Shown: positions 6,900-13,260 of the stretch, piece after piece
Numbering within the stretch: position 1 is the stretch's first letter
Layout of the letters: the number at the start of each line of letters is the position of its first letter
Source of the DNA: a virus
Direction: 5' to 3' (one strand)
DNA length: 23,101 nt
Virus record (IMG/VR): IMGVR_UViG_3300041955_001975
Coordinates: 90,738-113,838 of that record
The notes under the pieces: model-generated
What the model saw: only the letters and a program-made list of their open reading frames with translations
Told to the model about the DNA's origin: nothing
Database searches by the model: none
Position numbers and translations under genes: made by a program

Positions 6900-7418
6900 T
6901 CATCGGCGACCCCGTTGCAGGTAGACCGGATCGAACAAGCGTTTGAGGATCGTACATGCGTAGACCGAAGCGTCCCGATTTGGCCGGTAGACTACCCAAT
7001 CCGGCAGAGCGGCTGCTGGACACCACAGGTACGCCGGCGGATCAGCCGCCGACCAGGCCATGCCCTGCTCAGCCGCCGCAGCCTTCAGATGCCGTGTAGT
7101 AAAGTCTACAATCTCCTGGCTGTCCAGCAACCCCACCCAGACATGAATCTCCGGGAGATTGCCCAGGGCGACCGAGAGGGCGCTTTCATACGCGCCGGGC
7201 GTCCATTCATAGGCAAAATGCGTGTTTATCACGCCATCGTCTTCCTCGCGGCGAATCCGCGGCCACTGCAACGAGCCGGCCTGGATCACCGCCTTGTACC
7301 TGTGACGCCACAAGACCGAGGCCGCGTGGTGGGCAGAAAACAGGCAAAGTCCGGGCCGGTTCTCCAGCCGGCCGACCTCCCGTTCAATCTCGGCGATGAT
7401 CTTGCCTCGCTTACCCAT
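6900..7418 (-). CDS. Possible transglutaminase-like (papain-fold) protein
   Basis: A 172-residue protein with an apparent Cys-His-Asp triad: Cys25 at the start of a helix (GLCLFSAHHAASVL), His92 in a strand (EIHVWVGL) and Asp105 at the end of the next strand (EIVDFTTRHL). The 13-residue His-to-Asp spacing and order fit transglutaminase-like or papain-fold hydrolases. Residues 110-172 carry Trp and aromatic motifs (PAYLWCPAAALPDWVVY) that I cannot place. The ATG at 7418 overlaps the stop of the upstream gene by 8 bases. No signal peptide is seen. The motif reading is reasonable but not checked against a profile. Confidence 0.55.
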   Translation of the reverse strand: MGKRGKIIAEIEREVGRLENRPGLCLFSAHHAASVLWRHRYKAVIQAGSLQWPRIRREEDDGVINTHFAYEWTPGAYESALSVALGNLPEIHVWVGLLDSQEIVDFTTRHLKAAAAEQGMAWSAADPPAYLWCPAAALPDWVVYRPNRDASVYACTILKRLFDPVYLQRGRR

Positions 7419-7743
7419 GCTGGTGGACCGCCTTCAGCATGGGCTGCAATTTCCTGGTCGTGCCGTCATGGTGGCGGACGTAATTGTAGACCTTCAGCCG
7501 GTAGCCGCCCGTGGGCAGACGCTCGACAAAAGGATCGTCCTGCCGGTAGAGGCGGGCCCTGGCTGCCTGGGCCTTTTCGCGGGGTGACAACAGCCGAGTG
7601 TCGAGCCCAAACGACTCGACGCTCGCAATCTCGATGCCCTGGTTCTGGACCCTGGCCCACAGGTCGAGCACGGCGTAGCAGTAGTCCTGCTCACGGCGAT
7701 TTCGCTCGATGCGGTCCAAGATGTCAGTTGCGGTTTCGCTCAT
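7411..7743 (-). CDS. Unknown 110-residue protein, first gene of the five-gene unit
   Basis: An Arg/Gln-rich protein with a helical N-terminal half (ATDILDRIERNRREQDYCYAVLDLW) and a basic, possibly beta C-terminal part (GGYRLKVYNYVRHHDGTTRKL). No family is recognised. The start must be the ATG at 7743: the longer in-frame reading to 7773 would begin upstream of the -10 box at 7762-7767. AAGG lies 6 bases before this ATG. It heads the unit 7743-5938, driven by one of the six shared promoters. Confidence 0.65.
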   Translation of the reverse strand: MSETATDILDRIERNRREQDYCYAVLDLWARVQNQGIEIASVESFGLDTRLLSPREKAQAARARLYRQDDPFVERLPTGGYRLKVYNYVRHHDGTTRKLQPMLKAVHQHG

Positions 7744-7761
7744 GGGGTGCCTTGGTAATGA

Positions 7762-7789
7762 AGTATAATACAAATCTGGTGCAAGTCAA
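7762..7789 (-). promoter_or_regulatory. Shared-design promoter for the five-gene unit (7743-5938)
   Basis: On the minus strand -35 TTGACT (7784-7789), a 16-base spacer (TGCACCAGATTTGTAT) and -10 TATACT (7762-7767). The ATG at 7743 follows 18 bases after the -10, so the leader is very short. The spacer has the CACC/CCA half of the shared dyad, but the TGG half is degenerate (TAT). Confidence 0.8.
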
Positions 7790-7802
7790 TGGGCCGTAGG
7801 AG

Positions 7803-9236
7803 CTAGCCGAGAATCTCCACGATCATGCGGAAGGCGAAGTCCTGCAAGTCGCGGGAGCTGTCGCCGGCCTTCGTGATCCAGTGCAGGCACTCTTCCAGGG
7901 CCGTCTTCAGGACCGCCTTGTTCACGCCCTCGCCGCTGGCCTGATCGTCGGCGATGTAGACGCCGGTCTCGTCGCAGAACCCCATCGTCCGGCTGCCGGC
8001 GTTCATGGCGTCCCGGAAGCATCCGACCAGGGGCCTTTCCGTGCCGTTGGTCAGCTTGTAAGTCGTCAACCAGCCCCAGACCGTATTGACAGCCGCCTCC
8101 GCAGCCGGCGTTGCGGGCAACTTCTCGCGGCCCTTCTGCTCGTTCGCCGTGAGCACCTGGACGTCCGTCTTGATGCCGAAGCGGGCCGCCGCCTCAACGA
8201 AACCGGAAGCGAAGACCGGCCTGGCGACATGGCCCTTCCGCTCGACAAACTCGGCAATCGTGGCCGAGGGGCCGCACAACACGGCGTCAGAAGCCACAGC
8301 CTGCCACGCCTGTTGCCAGTTCTTCTGCTGCTCTTCCTTGGGCGTCTCCCATGACGGCAAGATATAATAGGAGTCCAGCACGGCCTCGAAGGCCGGCTTT
8401 TGATCGACCAGGGCCTTGAAGACCGGGACCAGCTCGGCCGCCGACGCCTTGTGGTACAGCTTGGCGACGGCCGCCTTGATCGCGTAGTCGCTGGAGTTGC
8501 GGCACTCGTCGATCTGCAACTCGGCCGCCTTGAAGTTGTAGTCGTAGACCGATTCATCCTTGGTCTCTTCGACCTCGCGGACGAAGACGCCCGCCCGGTA
8601 GATCACGGCCGTGCGAGTGCCACTGAGATTCCGGTCGCCCTTCGGCAGAAACGACTGGCGCACCTGCTCCGGCCGGTCCGAGAAGTGCAGGAAGCGTTTG
8701 GGCAACTCGTCGATGTACCGCTGCACGGTGGGGCTCAGTTCGACGTACACGCGGGTGTAGCCGTCCTTCGCCTTGACCTTCTCCTCCGAGACCGGGGTGA
8801 CGGCCAGCCGGCCGTCTTGCAAGGCGGGGATGAACTCGCCGTTCTCTTCCCGGACGGTCCGGTCGATGGCGTTGCTGATGAACTCGCGCAGCGCCATGCC
8901 CAGATCGGTCCAGTCGATGGCCCCGAAGTCGAGCACCCAGCCCAGGTCGATGGTCCGCGTGGACGTGCCGCCCATCTTGCACACGACGCGCTTGACCGGC
9001 TTGCGGACCAGGCCGTCGTCGATCTCGTCGTCCCGGGTCTGGAAGTCCAGACGGGTCTTGCCGCAGTAGACAAAGACCTTGAGGCCGGCGCGGAGCAGCA
9101 CGTTGATGGCGTGCTTGTTGCCGCTGCCGAATTGGCCGACCGTCCCCTCGACGCCGCAGTCGCGGGTCGTGCTGACGCCAAGCAAGGTAAAGCCTTCGAC
9201 GGGAGCCACGCCGGGATTCTGGATGCAGACGAACAT
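7803..9236 (-). CDS. GHKL-type ATPase-like protein with permuted motif order
   Basis: A 477-residue protein. Residues 31-44 (GTVGQFGSGNKHAI) closely resemble the Hsp90-type glycine motif of GHKL ATPases, and residues 115-127 (ALREFISNAIDRT) resemble the GHKL N-box whose Asn binds Mg-ATP. In Hsp90, GyrB and TopoVI-B the N-box comes first; here it comes second, as in a circular permutation. No obvious DxGxG box was found. Near the C-terminus is LEECLHWITKAGDSSRDLQDF, an ExxxH-type segment recalling a degenerate metallopeptidase helix. The ATG at 9236 follows GAGAGG. It is a single gene with its own shared-design promoter, so it is probably co-expressed with the Toprim and OB-fold proteins. Alternatives are a chaperone-like phage ATPase or a TopoVI-B-like partner. 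Confidence 0.7.
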   Translation of the reverse strand: MFVCIQNPGVAPVEGFTLLGVSTTRDCGVEGTVGQFGSGNKHAINVLLRAGLKVFVYCGKTRLDFQTRDDEIDDGLVRKPVKRVVCKMGGTSTRTIDLGWVLDFGAIDWTDLGMALREFISNAIDRTVREENGEFIPALQDGRLAVTPVSEEKVKAKDGYTRVYVELSPTVQRYIDELPKRFLHFSDRPEQVRQSFLPKGDRNLSGTRTAVIYRAGVFVREVEETKDESVYDYNFKAAELQIDECRNSSDYAIKAAVAKLYHKASAAELVPVFKALVDQKPAFEAVLDSYYILPSWETPKEEQQKNWQQAWQAVASDAVLCGPSATIAEFVERKGHVARPVFASGFVEAAARFGIKTDVQVLTANEQKGREKLPATPAAEAAVNTVWGWLTTYKLTNGTERPLVGCFRDAMNAGSRTMGFCDETGVYIADDQASGEGVNKAVLKTALEECLHWITKAGDSSRDLQDFAFRMIVEILG

Positions 9237-9283
9237 GGAAGCCTCTCGGGTTGCAGATCAGTGTTGTGCTTCGACTATATTAC

Positions 9284-9311
9284 ACTATACCACCAAATTG
9301 GAGAAAGTCAA
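9284..9311 (-). promoter_or_regulatory. Shared-design promoter for the GHKL ATPase gene
   Basis: Minus strand: -35 TTGACT (9306-9311), 16-base spacer TTCTCCAATTTGGTGG with CCA and TGG separated by 6 bases, -10 TATAGT (9284-9289). The leader to the ATG at 9236 is about 40 bases. Confidence 0.85.
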
Positions 9312-9477
9312 ATGCTGCCGCAAGGATTCCCGCGTGGCCACAGCCAGCAGCGGGCAAGGCATTTCCCATAGCGGTAGGTTGGACACGATTGGCTGGCGGG
9401 AAAGCGGGGCGGCTGCTATCTCAAATCTCTATGCCCGTAGTGGGGGAACGACGTGAACCTGAATACCCGGCGAATGT

Positions 9478-9495
9478 CCTTTCCCGTGGGAAAGG
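9478..9495. promoter_or_regulatory. 18-bp inverted repeat upstream of the MFS gene
   Basis: CCTTTCCC and GGGAAAGG form perfect arms around GT, ending 26 bases before the preferred ATG of the transporter at 9522. It could be an operator for a local repressor or a small leader hairpin. If translation started at the GTG at 9453 it would lie inside the gene. Confidence 0.5.
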
Positions 9496-9521
9496 TCATG
9501 CGCATCCGCAAGAGGACGAAA

Positions 9522-10745
9522 ATGGGCACAGAGGCTCACCAGCCGTTAAAACCCGGAATCATCTTCCTGATGGCACTGGGATGCGGGGTAGACGTTGCCG
9601 ACAACTACTACCACCAACCCCTGCTGCCGCAGATGGCTCACGGAGTCCACGTCCCGGAAGAGTGGATAGCCTACCTCCCAGCCCTCAACCAAGCTGGGTT
9701 CGCCCTTGGTCTACTCCTCTTCGTTCCACTAGGCGATCTGTTCGAGCGGCGGCGGTTGGTTGTCCTCTCGCTAGGGGCAGCAGCGATCATGCTCGTCATG
9801 GTAGCGGTCGCCCCGACCTTCTCCATGCTTGCGGCGGCGATCTTCACCTTGGGGTTGCTTGGGGTCGGCGTGCAACTGCTCATCCCCTTCGCTGCCCATC
9901 TCGCCCCGCCCGCCGAGCGGGGCCGAGTCGTCGGGACCGTCATGGGCGGGATGCTGTGCGGCGTACTTCTCTCTCGCACCATTAGCGGTATCGTCGGTGA
10001 TTCACTCGGCTGGCGAGTGATGTACTGGATCGCCGCCGTCGCCACGTTTGGAGTGCTGCTGGTCCTCTGGGCTGTCCTGCCCAAGAGTCAGCCGTCTGCC
10101 CGCCTGCCCTACACGGCGTTGCTACGGTCGATGGTCGTTCTGGTCCGAGAGGAACCCACCTTGCGGGAGTCGTGCCTGTTCGGTGCGGCGACGTTTGGGG
10201 CGTTTAGTGCTTTCTGGGCGAACCTCGCCTTTCACTTGTCCGGCCCGCCGTTTAACTATGGCAGCGTGGTCGCCGGCCTGTTCGGATTGATCGGGGTGGT
10301 CGGGGTCGTCGCCGCCCCGTTGGTCGGACGAGCGGGTGACCGATTGAACGCCCGCCGCATGATCGGCGTGGGGATCGTAATTACCATCTTATCGTTCATG
10401 CTGTTCGGACTCGGCGGGCGGCAACTGTGGGTGCTGATGGGCGGGCTGGTCTTGATGGATTTGGGAGTACAGATAGTCCACGTCTCGAACCAGACCCGCA
10501 ATCAAGCCCTTCGGTCGGACGCCCGGAACCGCTTGAACACGGTGTATATGTTCTCTTACTTCGTTGGCGGCGTGGTCGGATCATCGTTGGGGGCCGCAGC
10601 TTGGGCGGCGGTGGGGTGGGCTGGTGTCTGTGTGGTCGGCATCATCCTCCCGACACTTGCGTTGGGCGTTTTTGTTTTCAACGCCCCGGCCCGACCCAAG
10701 AGTGATGTGACGGAAACGGAAGGCAGAGCCGTTACTGGGACGTGA
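9522..10745 (+). CDS. Major facilitator superfamily (MFS) transporter
   Basis: A 407-residue inner-membrane transporter of the usual 12-helix length. Visible MFS signatures are the loop after helix 2 (GDLFERRRLVVLS, motif-A type with Asp and Arg residues), its echo in the second half (GRAGDRLNARRMIGVG), and a helix-5-type GxxxG-rich stretch. Such proteins exchange small molecules for protons; the substrate could be a drug or a sugar-like efflux substrate and cannot be told from sequence. The ATG at 9522 is preferred because GAGG lies 6 bases upstream and helix 1 follows after the usual short tail; a GTG at 9453 with GGGGG upstream would add 23 residues. It is on the opposite strand from the mobile-element genes and lacks the shared promoter, consistent with cargo. 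Confidence 0.9.
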   Translation: MGTEAHQPLKPGIIFLMALGCGVDVADNYYHQPLLPQMAHGVHVPEEWIAYLPALNQAGFALGLLLFVPLGDLFERRRLVVLSLGAAAIMLVMVAVAPTFSMLAAAIFTLGLLGVGVQLLIPFAAHLAPPAERGRVVGTVMGGMLCGVLLSRTISGIVGDSLGWRVMYWIAAVATFGVLLVLWAVLPKSQPSARLPYTALLRSMVVLVREEPTLRESCLFGAATFGAFSAFWANLAFHLSGPPFNYGSVVAGLFGLIGVVGVVAAPLVGRAGDRLNARRMIGVGIVITILSFMLFGLGGRQLWVLMGGLVLMDLGVQIVHVSNQTRNQALRSDARNRLNTVYMFSYFVGGVVGSSLGAAAWAAVGWAGVCVVGIILPTLALGVFVFNAPARPKSDVTETEGRAVTGT

Positions 10746-10800
10746 ACTCGAACCAGGCCGCCAACGACAATCAGTGTAACGGCGGGCCGGGCGGCGTGGG

Positions 10801-10908
10801 CTACAGCTTTGGGATGATGATCTTGCTGCCCTGATAGGCACCACGATGGTCCGGGGCTTCAGGCCCGAGGTCGATGACGATGCCGAAGCACGGGAGTGTG
10901 ATGGCCAT
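10801..10908 (-). CDS. Tiny 35-residue protein, possibly 3'-truncated
   Basis: An open frame starting MAITLPCFGIVIDLGPEAP and ending after SKIIIPKL. AAGG lies 10 bases before the ATG at 10908, and it follows the upstream 65-residue gene after 14 bp. The opening resembles small planctomycete proteins that I remember as being longer, so this may be a truncated member whose 3' end was lost when neighbouring DNA was rearranged. This is low-certainty recognition from memory. Confidence 0.4.
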   Translation of the reverse strand: MAITLPCFGIVIDLGPEAPDHRGAYQGSKIIIPKL

Positions 10909-10922
10909 TTCTGGGTTGCCTT

Positions 10923-11120
10923 TCACTGAACGATCAGGCCGTCCTCCTGCATCCCCTCGACGATTTGGTCCAGACAGCGGGGTTCACAGGCGACGGAACA
11001 GCCGATCCATTGCCACGGCTCGACGTGAACGTTCTCTTCGATCCACTGGCGGGCGTCGGGCGTCATGGGCGTGAATAGGGCCACTGAGCCATGATTTTCG
11101 ACCAATACGACGGCAGCCAT
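10923..11120 (-). CDS. Small planctomycete-type protein, unknown function
   Basis: A 65-residue protein with ALFTPMTPDARQWIEEN, then EPWQWIGCSVACEPRCLDQIVEGMQEDGL. This pattern, with a TPxAxxWI segment, a Trp-rich turn and a final helix ending in GM..DGL, is what I recall from many short planctomycete proteins of unknown role often found near mobile DNA. The start at 11120 has no convincing ribosome site. It is the only minus-strand pair (with 10801-10908) inside the plus-strand cargo. Confidence 0.55.
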   Translation of the reverse strand: MAAVVLVENHGSVALFTPMTPDARQWIEENVHVEPWQWIGCSVACEPRCLDQIVEGMQEDGLIVQ

Positions 11121-11284
11121 GCGTAAGACTTATGGGGAGGCTGCATTAACCGCACGATTCGAGCGTTCTCACGCCACGCTCCGGCCGAAAGATTGCCGCA
11201 AGTGACTGGTTGACAAGCGGTTAGAGACAGCATCCCCAGCGGGAGCAACCCCTGATGGCTTTCGAGGAGGGGGGATGTTCCCTG

Positions 11285-11342
11285 CCAGCTTCCAAAGTGT
11301 TATCATACGCGGGGCGGAGAATGCACGAACGTCGGGAGGATT
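11285..11342 (+). repeat. 58-bp duplicated leader, copy 1 (upstream of haem c protein)
   Basis: This aligns without gaps to 13113-13170, 45 of 58 bases identical by eye. It starts CCAGCTTCCA, has TATCAT at 11301-11306 (a good -10) and ends TCGGGAGGATT, which looks like a ribosome site. The pattern suggests a shared promoter plus leader rather than coding DNA. Confidence 0.75.
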
Positions 11343-11394
11343 TTCCGTGTTGATCCCGGTCAAGTATCGCACGCCTTCCAGGGAGGAACCCGTT

Positions 11395-12699
11395 GTGAAC
11401 GCGATAGCGCGCACCGCGATTTTCGTTTCCTGTTTTCTCTGCTTGATCGAGTCCTTTCCGTTGCCAGTGGATGGACAAGAGGGGAAGAAGGCGTCCAATT
11501 CACCACATCATCTCTTTCCCGATTCCCGCGATAAGCCTTTGGCGGGTTGGTCCGGCCCGGTATTTCAACTTAGCCAGGACTACCCAAGCGAGAAACCGAC
11601 AGCGGAAGAGTATCCTTGGAAGAAGTGGGATTTCAAGACGCAGTGGAAGGAGTACATGCGGAGTGTCTTGGACTATTGCCTTGAGGGTAACACCGAAGTC
11701 GATTGGGTCGTGCAGCACAATAAAGTTCGGCGGTGGTATCACGCCCCGTGGATGCACTGGGGACGGAACGGAAGAGAATTCATTCACGGCCTAACCTACG
11801 AAAGGGAGGCGCGGCCCGGCGAGTTATCACAGAGGCAAACTTCGGTATTCCAGAATTGGGCGGTTGGCATCTATAACGGTCCGGGCGGATACGTTATCGG
11901 CAAGGTGTGGAAAGATGCGGAGAATCCCGACCTAGAATCGGCCCGGTTCCCGGATGGAACCGTTAGCATCAAACTGCTTTTTACCCAAGCGCCGGTGGAC
12001 CAAGTTCCATACCTAAAAGCTTCAAAAGAATGGGACGCATACATCTATCTGACGACAACAATACCGCCCGATGCTCAAGGTTCCCGGATGGTCGCATCCC
12101 TGCGGCTGCTACAGGTGGATCTGGCTGTTAGGGATTCTAGGGCGGATGAGACGACCGGCTGGGTATTCGGCACGTTCACCTACAATGGCGAAATCAACGG
12201 CAGAACGCCTTATGATCGACTTGTGCCCGTCGGGCTGATGTGGGGAAACGATCCGCGTGTGACCGTTGCAATGGTGAGAAATGGGACTACCTTGAAGGAG
12301 ACTCGCATCAATCCCTCCACCGACTTACCATTCCAGCATCTTGGATGGGCTGGTCGTCTAAACGGCCCGGTTGATAACCCAATCTCCTCCTGCTTGTCAT
12401 GCCACTCGTGCGCACAATGGCCCGCTGCCGATCCGATTGTTCCTCCCCGGACAGCAAAGCCGGACGCGATCGAGTGGATGCGATGGTTTCGGAATATCCG
12501 GGCAGACGAACCCTTCACCAATGGGAGTCGTTCGCTGGGCTACTCGCTCCAACTCGCAGTTGGAATTCAAAACTTTTACGCCTGGAGAGAAGTGAGTATC
12601 ACCAAAGGTGGCCACTCCAACGGGCCAGGCGCGGTCCAGGATATGAGGCTGGAACACCTTCCTGTGAAAAACTTCCCCTTCAGCAGGTCAGGTGAATAG
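11395..12699 (+). CDS. Exported c-type cytochrome-like protein
   Basis: A 434-residue protein with a signal peptide (NAIARTAIFVSCFLCLIESFPLP) and one haem c attachment motif, C333-L-S-C336-H337, within SCLSCHSC. The middle has many aromatic residues and segments such as HAPWMHWGRNGREF and QNWAVGIYNGPGGYVIGKVW, which I associate with a little-studied group of exported cytochrome c family proteins. It would receive haem outside the membrane and take part in electron transfer; the partner is unknown. The GTG at 11395 follows GGGAGGA and directly precedes the signal peptide; an earlier GTG at 11347, after the conserved GGGAGGA of the duplicated leader, would add 16 residues. By eye it uses more A/T in third positions than its neighbours, which suggests a separate origin. 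Confidence 0.7.
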   Translation: MNAIARTAIFVSCFLCLIESFPLPVDGQEGKKASNSPHHLFPDSRDKPLAGWSGPVFQLSQDYPSEKPTAEEYPWKKWDFKTQWKEYMRSVLDYCLEGNTEVDWVVQHNKVRRWYHAPWMHWGRNGREFIHGLTYEREARPGELSQRQTSVFQNWAVGIYNGPGGYVIGKVWKDAENPDLESARFPDGTVSIKLLFTQAPVDQVPYLKASKEWDAYIYLTTTIPPDAQGSRMVASLRLLQVDLAVRDSRADETTGWVFGTFTYNGEINGRTPYDRLVPVGLMWGNDPRVTVAMVRNGTTLKETRINPSTDLPFQHLGWAGRLNGPVDNPISSCLSCHSCAQWPAADPIVPPRTAKPDAIEWMRWFRNIRADEPFTNGSRSLGYSLQLAVGIQNFYAWREVSITKGGHSNGPGAVQDMRLEHLPVKNFPFSRSGE

Positions 12700-12721
12700 C
12701 GAGACAAACAGAGGACTGAAA

Positions 12722-13078
12722 ATGCCCAACTGCACTGCTCGGCCTTTGCTTTGCACGGGACTCCTGTCCTCGATCGCCTTGATTCACCATTGCGTTAGCA
12801 TCGTCGCTGCTGAGACCAAGAGTGAACCTTGGCAAGAGTTGACTTACTTCTCGCGCTGCGTGCTTGAGGGCCGCGAGCCGCAGCCGTCCGGGGCGGAAGG
12901 GCTGGCCGACCTTCGGGTCCAGACGGCCATGCGCCGGTCGTTACGGTCCGGGAAGGTGGAGCAGGTGGACGCCCTCCCGCCGCCCCGGCGGCCGGAGCCA
13001 TCGCAAAAGGTCAAGCTGCCGCCCACTCCCGAGCCGGATTTAATCAAAGTCAAAGCCCCATTCGACCAGTCAAGGTGA
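12722..13078 (+). pseudogene. C-terminal remnant of a Gfo/Idh/MocA oxidoreductase joined to a new N-terminus
   Basis: A 118-residue reading frame. Residues 37-80 (WQELTYFSRCVLEGREPQPSG, then AEGLADLRVQTAMRRS) match what I know of the C-terminal end of Gfo/Idh/MocA-type NAD(P)-dependent sugar oxidoreductases, which are normally about 350-400 residues. The Rossmann domain and catalytic part are absent. In their place is a hydrophobic stretch (LLCTGLLSSIALIHHCVSIVAA) resembling a signal peptide. The ATG at 12722 follows AGAGG. It is either a dead fragment or a chimeric secreted peptide; catalysis is not possible as it stands. It follows the cytochrome-like gene after 22 bp and may be read on the same transcript. 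Confidence 0.65.
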
Positions 13079-13083
13079 GACCA

Positions 13084-13106
13084 GCAAAGGGGTCGGACCC
13101 CTTTGC
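13084..13106. repeat. 23-bp palindrome, REP-like or terminator
   Basis: Arms GCAAAGGGGTC and GACCCCTTTGC are perfect around one central G and lie 6 bases after the stop of the oxidoreductase remnant. GGGGTC-N-GACCCC palindromes recur between genes in many bacteria and resemble REP-type elements. It may also end transcription before the second duplicated leader. Confidence 0.6.
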
Positions 13107-13112
13107 GCCGTT

Positions 13113-13170
13113 CCAGCTTCCACGGTGGTATTATGTGGCGGGTAGAGACTGCACGATCCTCGGGAGGATT
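13113..13170 (+). repeat. 58-bp duplicated leader, copy 2 (upstream of AIPR gene)
   Basis: Partner of 11285-11342. The first 10 and last 8 bases are identical; TATTAT (13129-13134) occupies the -10 position. It lies 90 bp before the AIPR start codon. Confidence 0.75.
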
Positions 13171-13260
13171 ACCACCCTTGTCGTCAGTCGCGTGAAGCGA
13201 TACCTTATCCTGTTGAGTTGGAAATGGCTCGGCTTTGAAACGAAGGAAGGCGGATGCGCC

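Noticed and set aside
8400-9371. 323-codon plus-strand open frame opposite the GHKL gene
   Set aside because: Antisense shadow caused by strong third-position GC bias; the minus-strand frame has recognisable ATPase motifs and a promoter.
10746-10833. Plus-strand open stretch just after the MFS stop (reads NSNQAANDNQCNGGPGGVGY in another frame)
   Set aside because: It looks protein-like and may be the tail of a lost gene, but there is no start, ribosome site or secure family match.
13075-13260. N-terminal extension of the AIPR protein by 62 residues
   Set aside because: The extension contains the palindrome-adjacent region and the duplicated 58-bp leader and does not read like protein.
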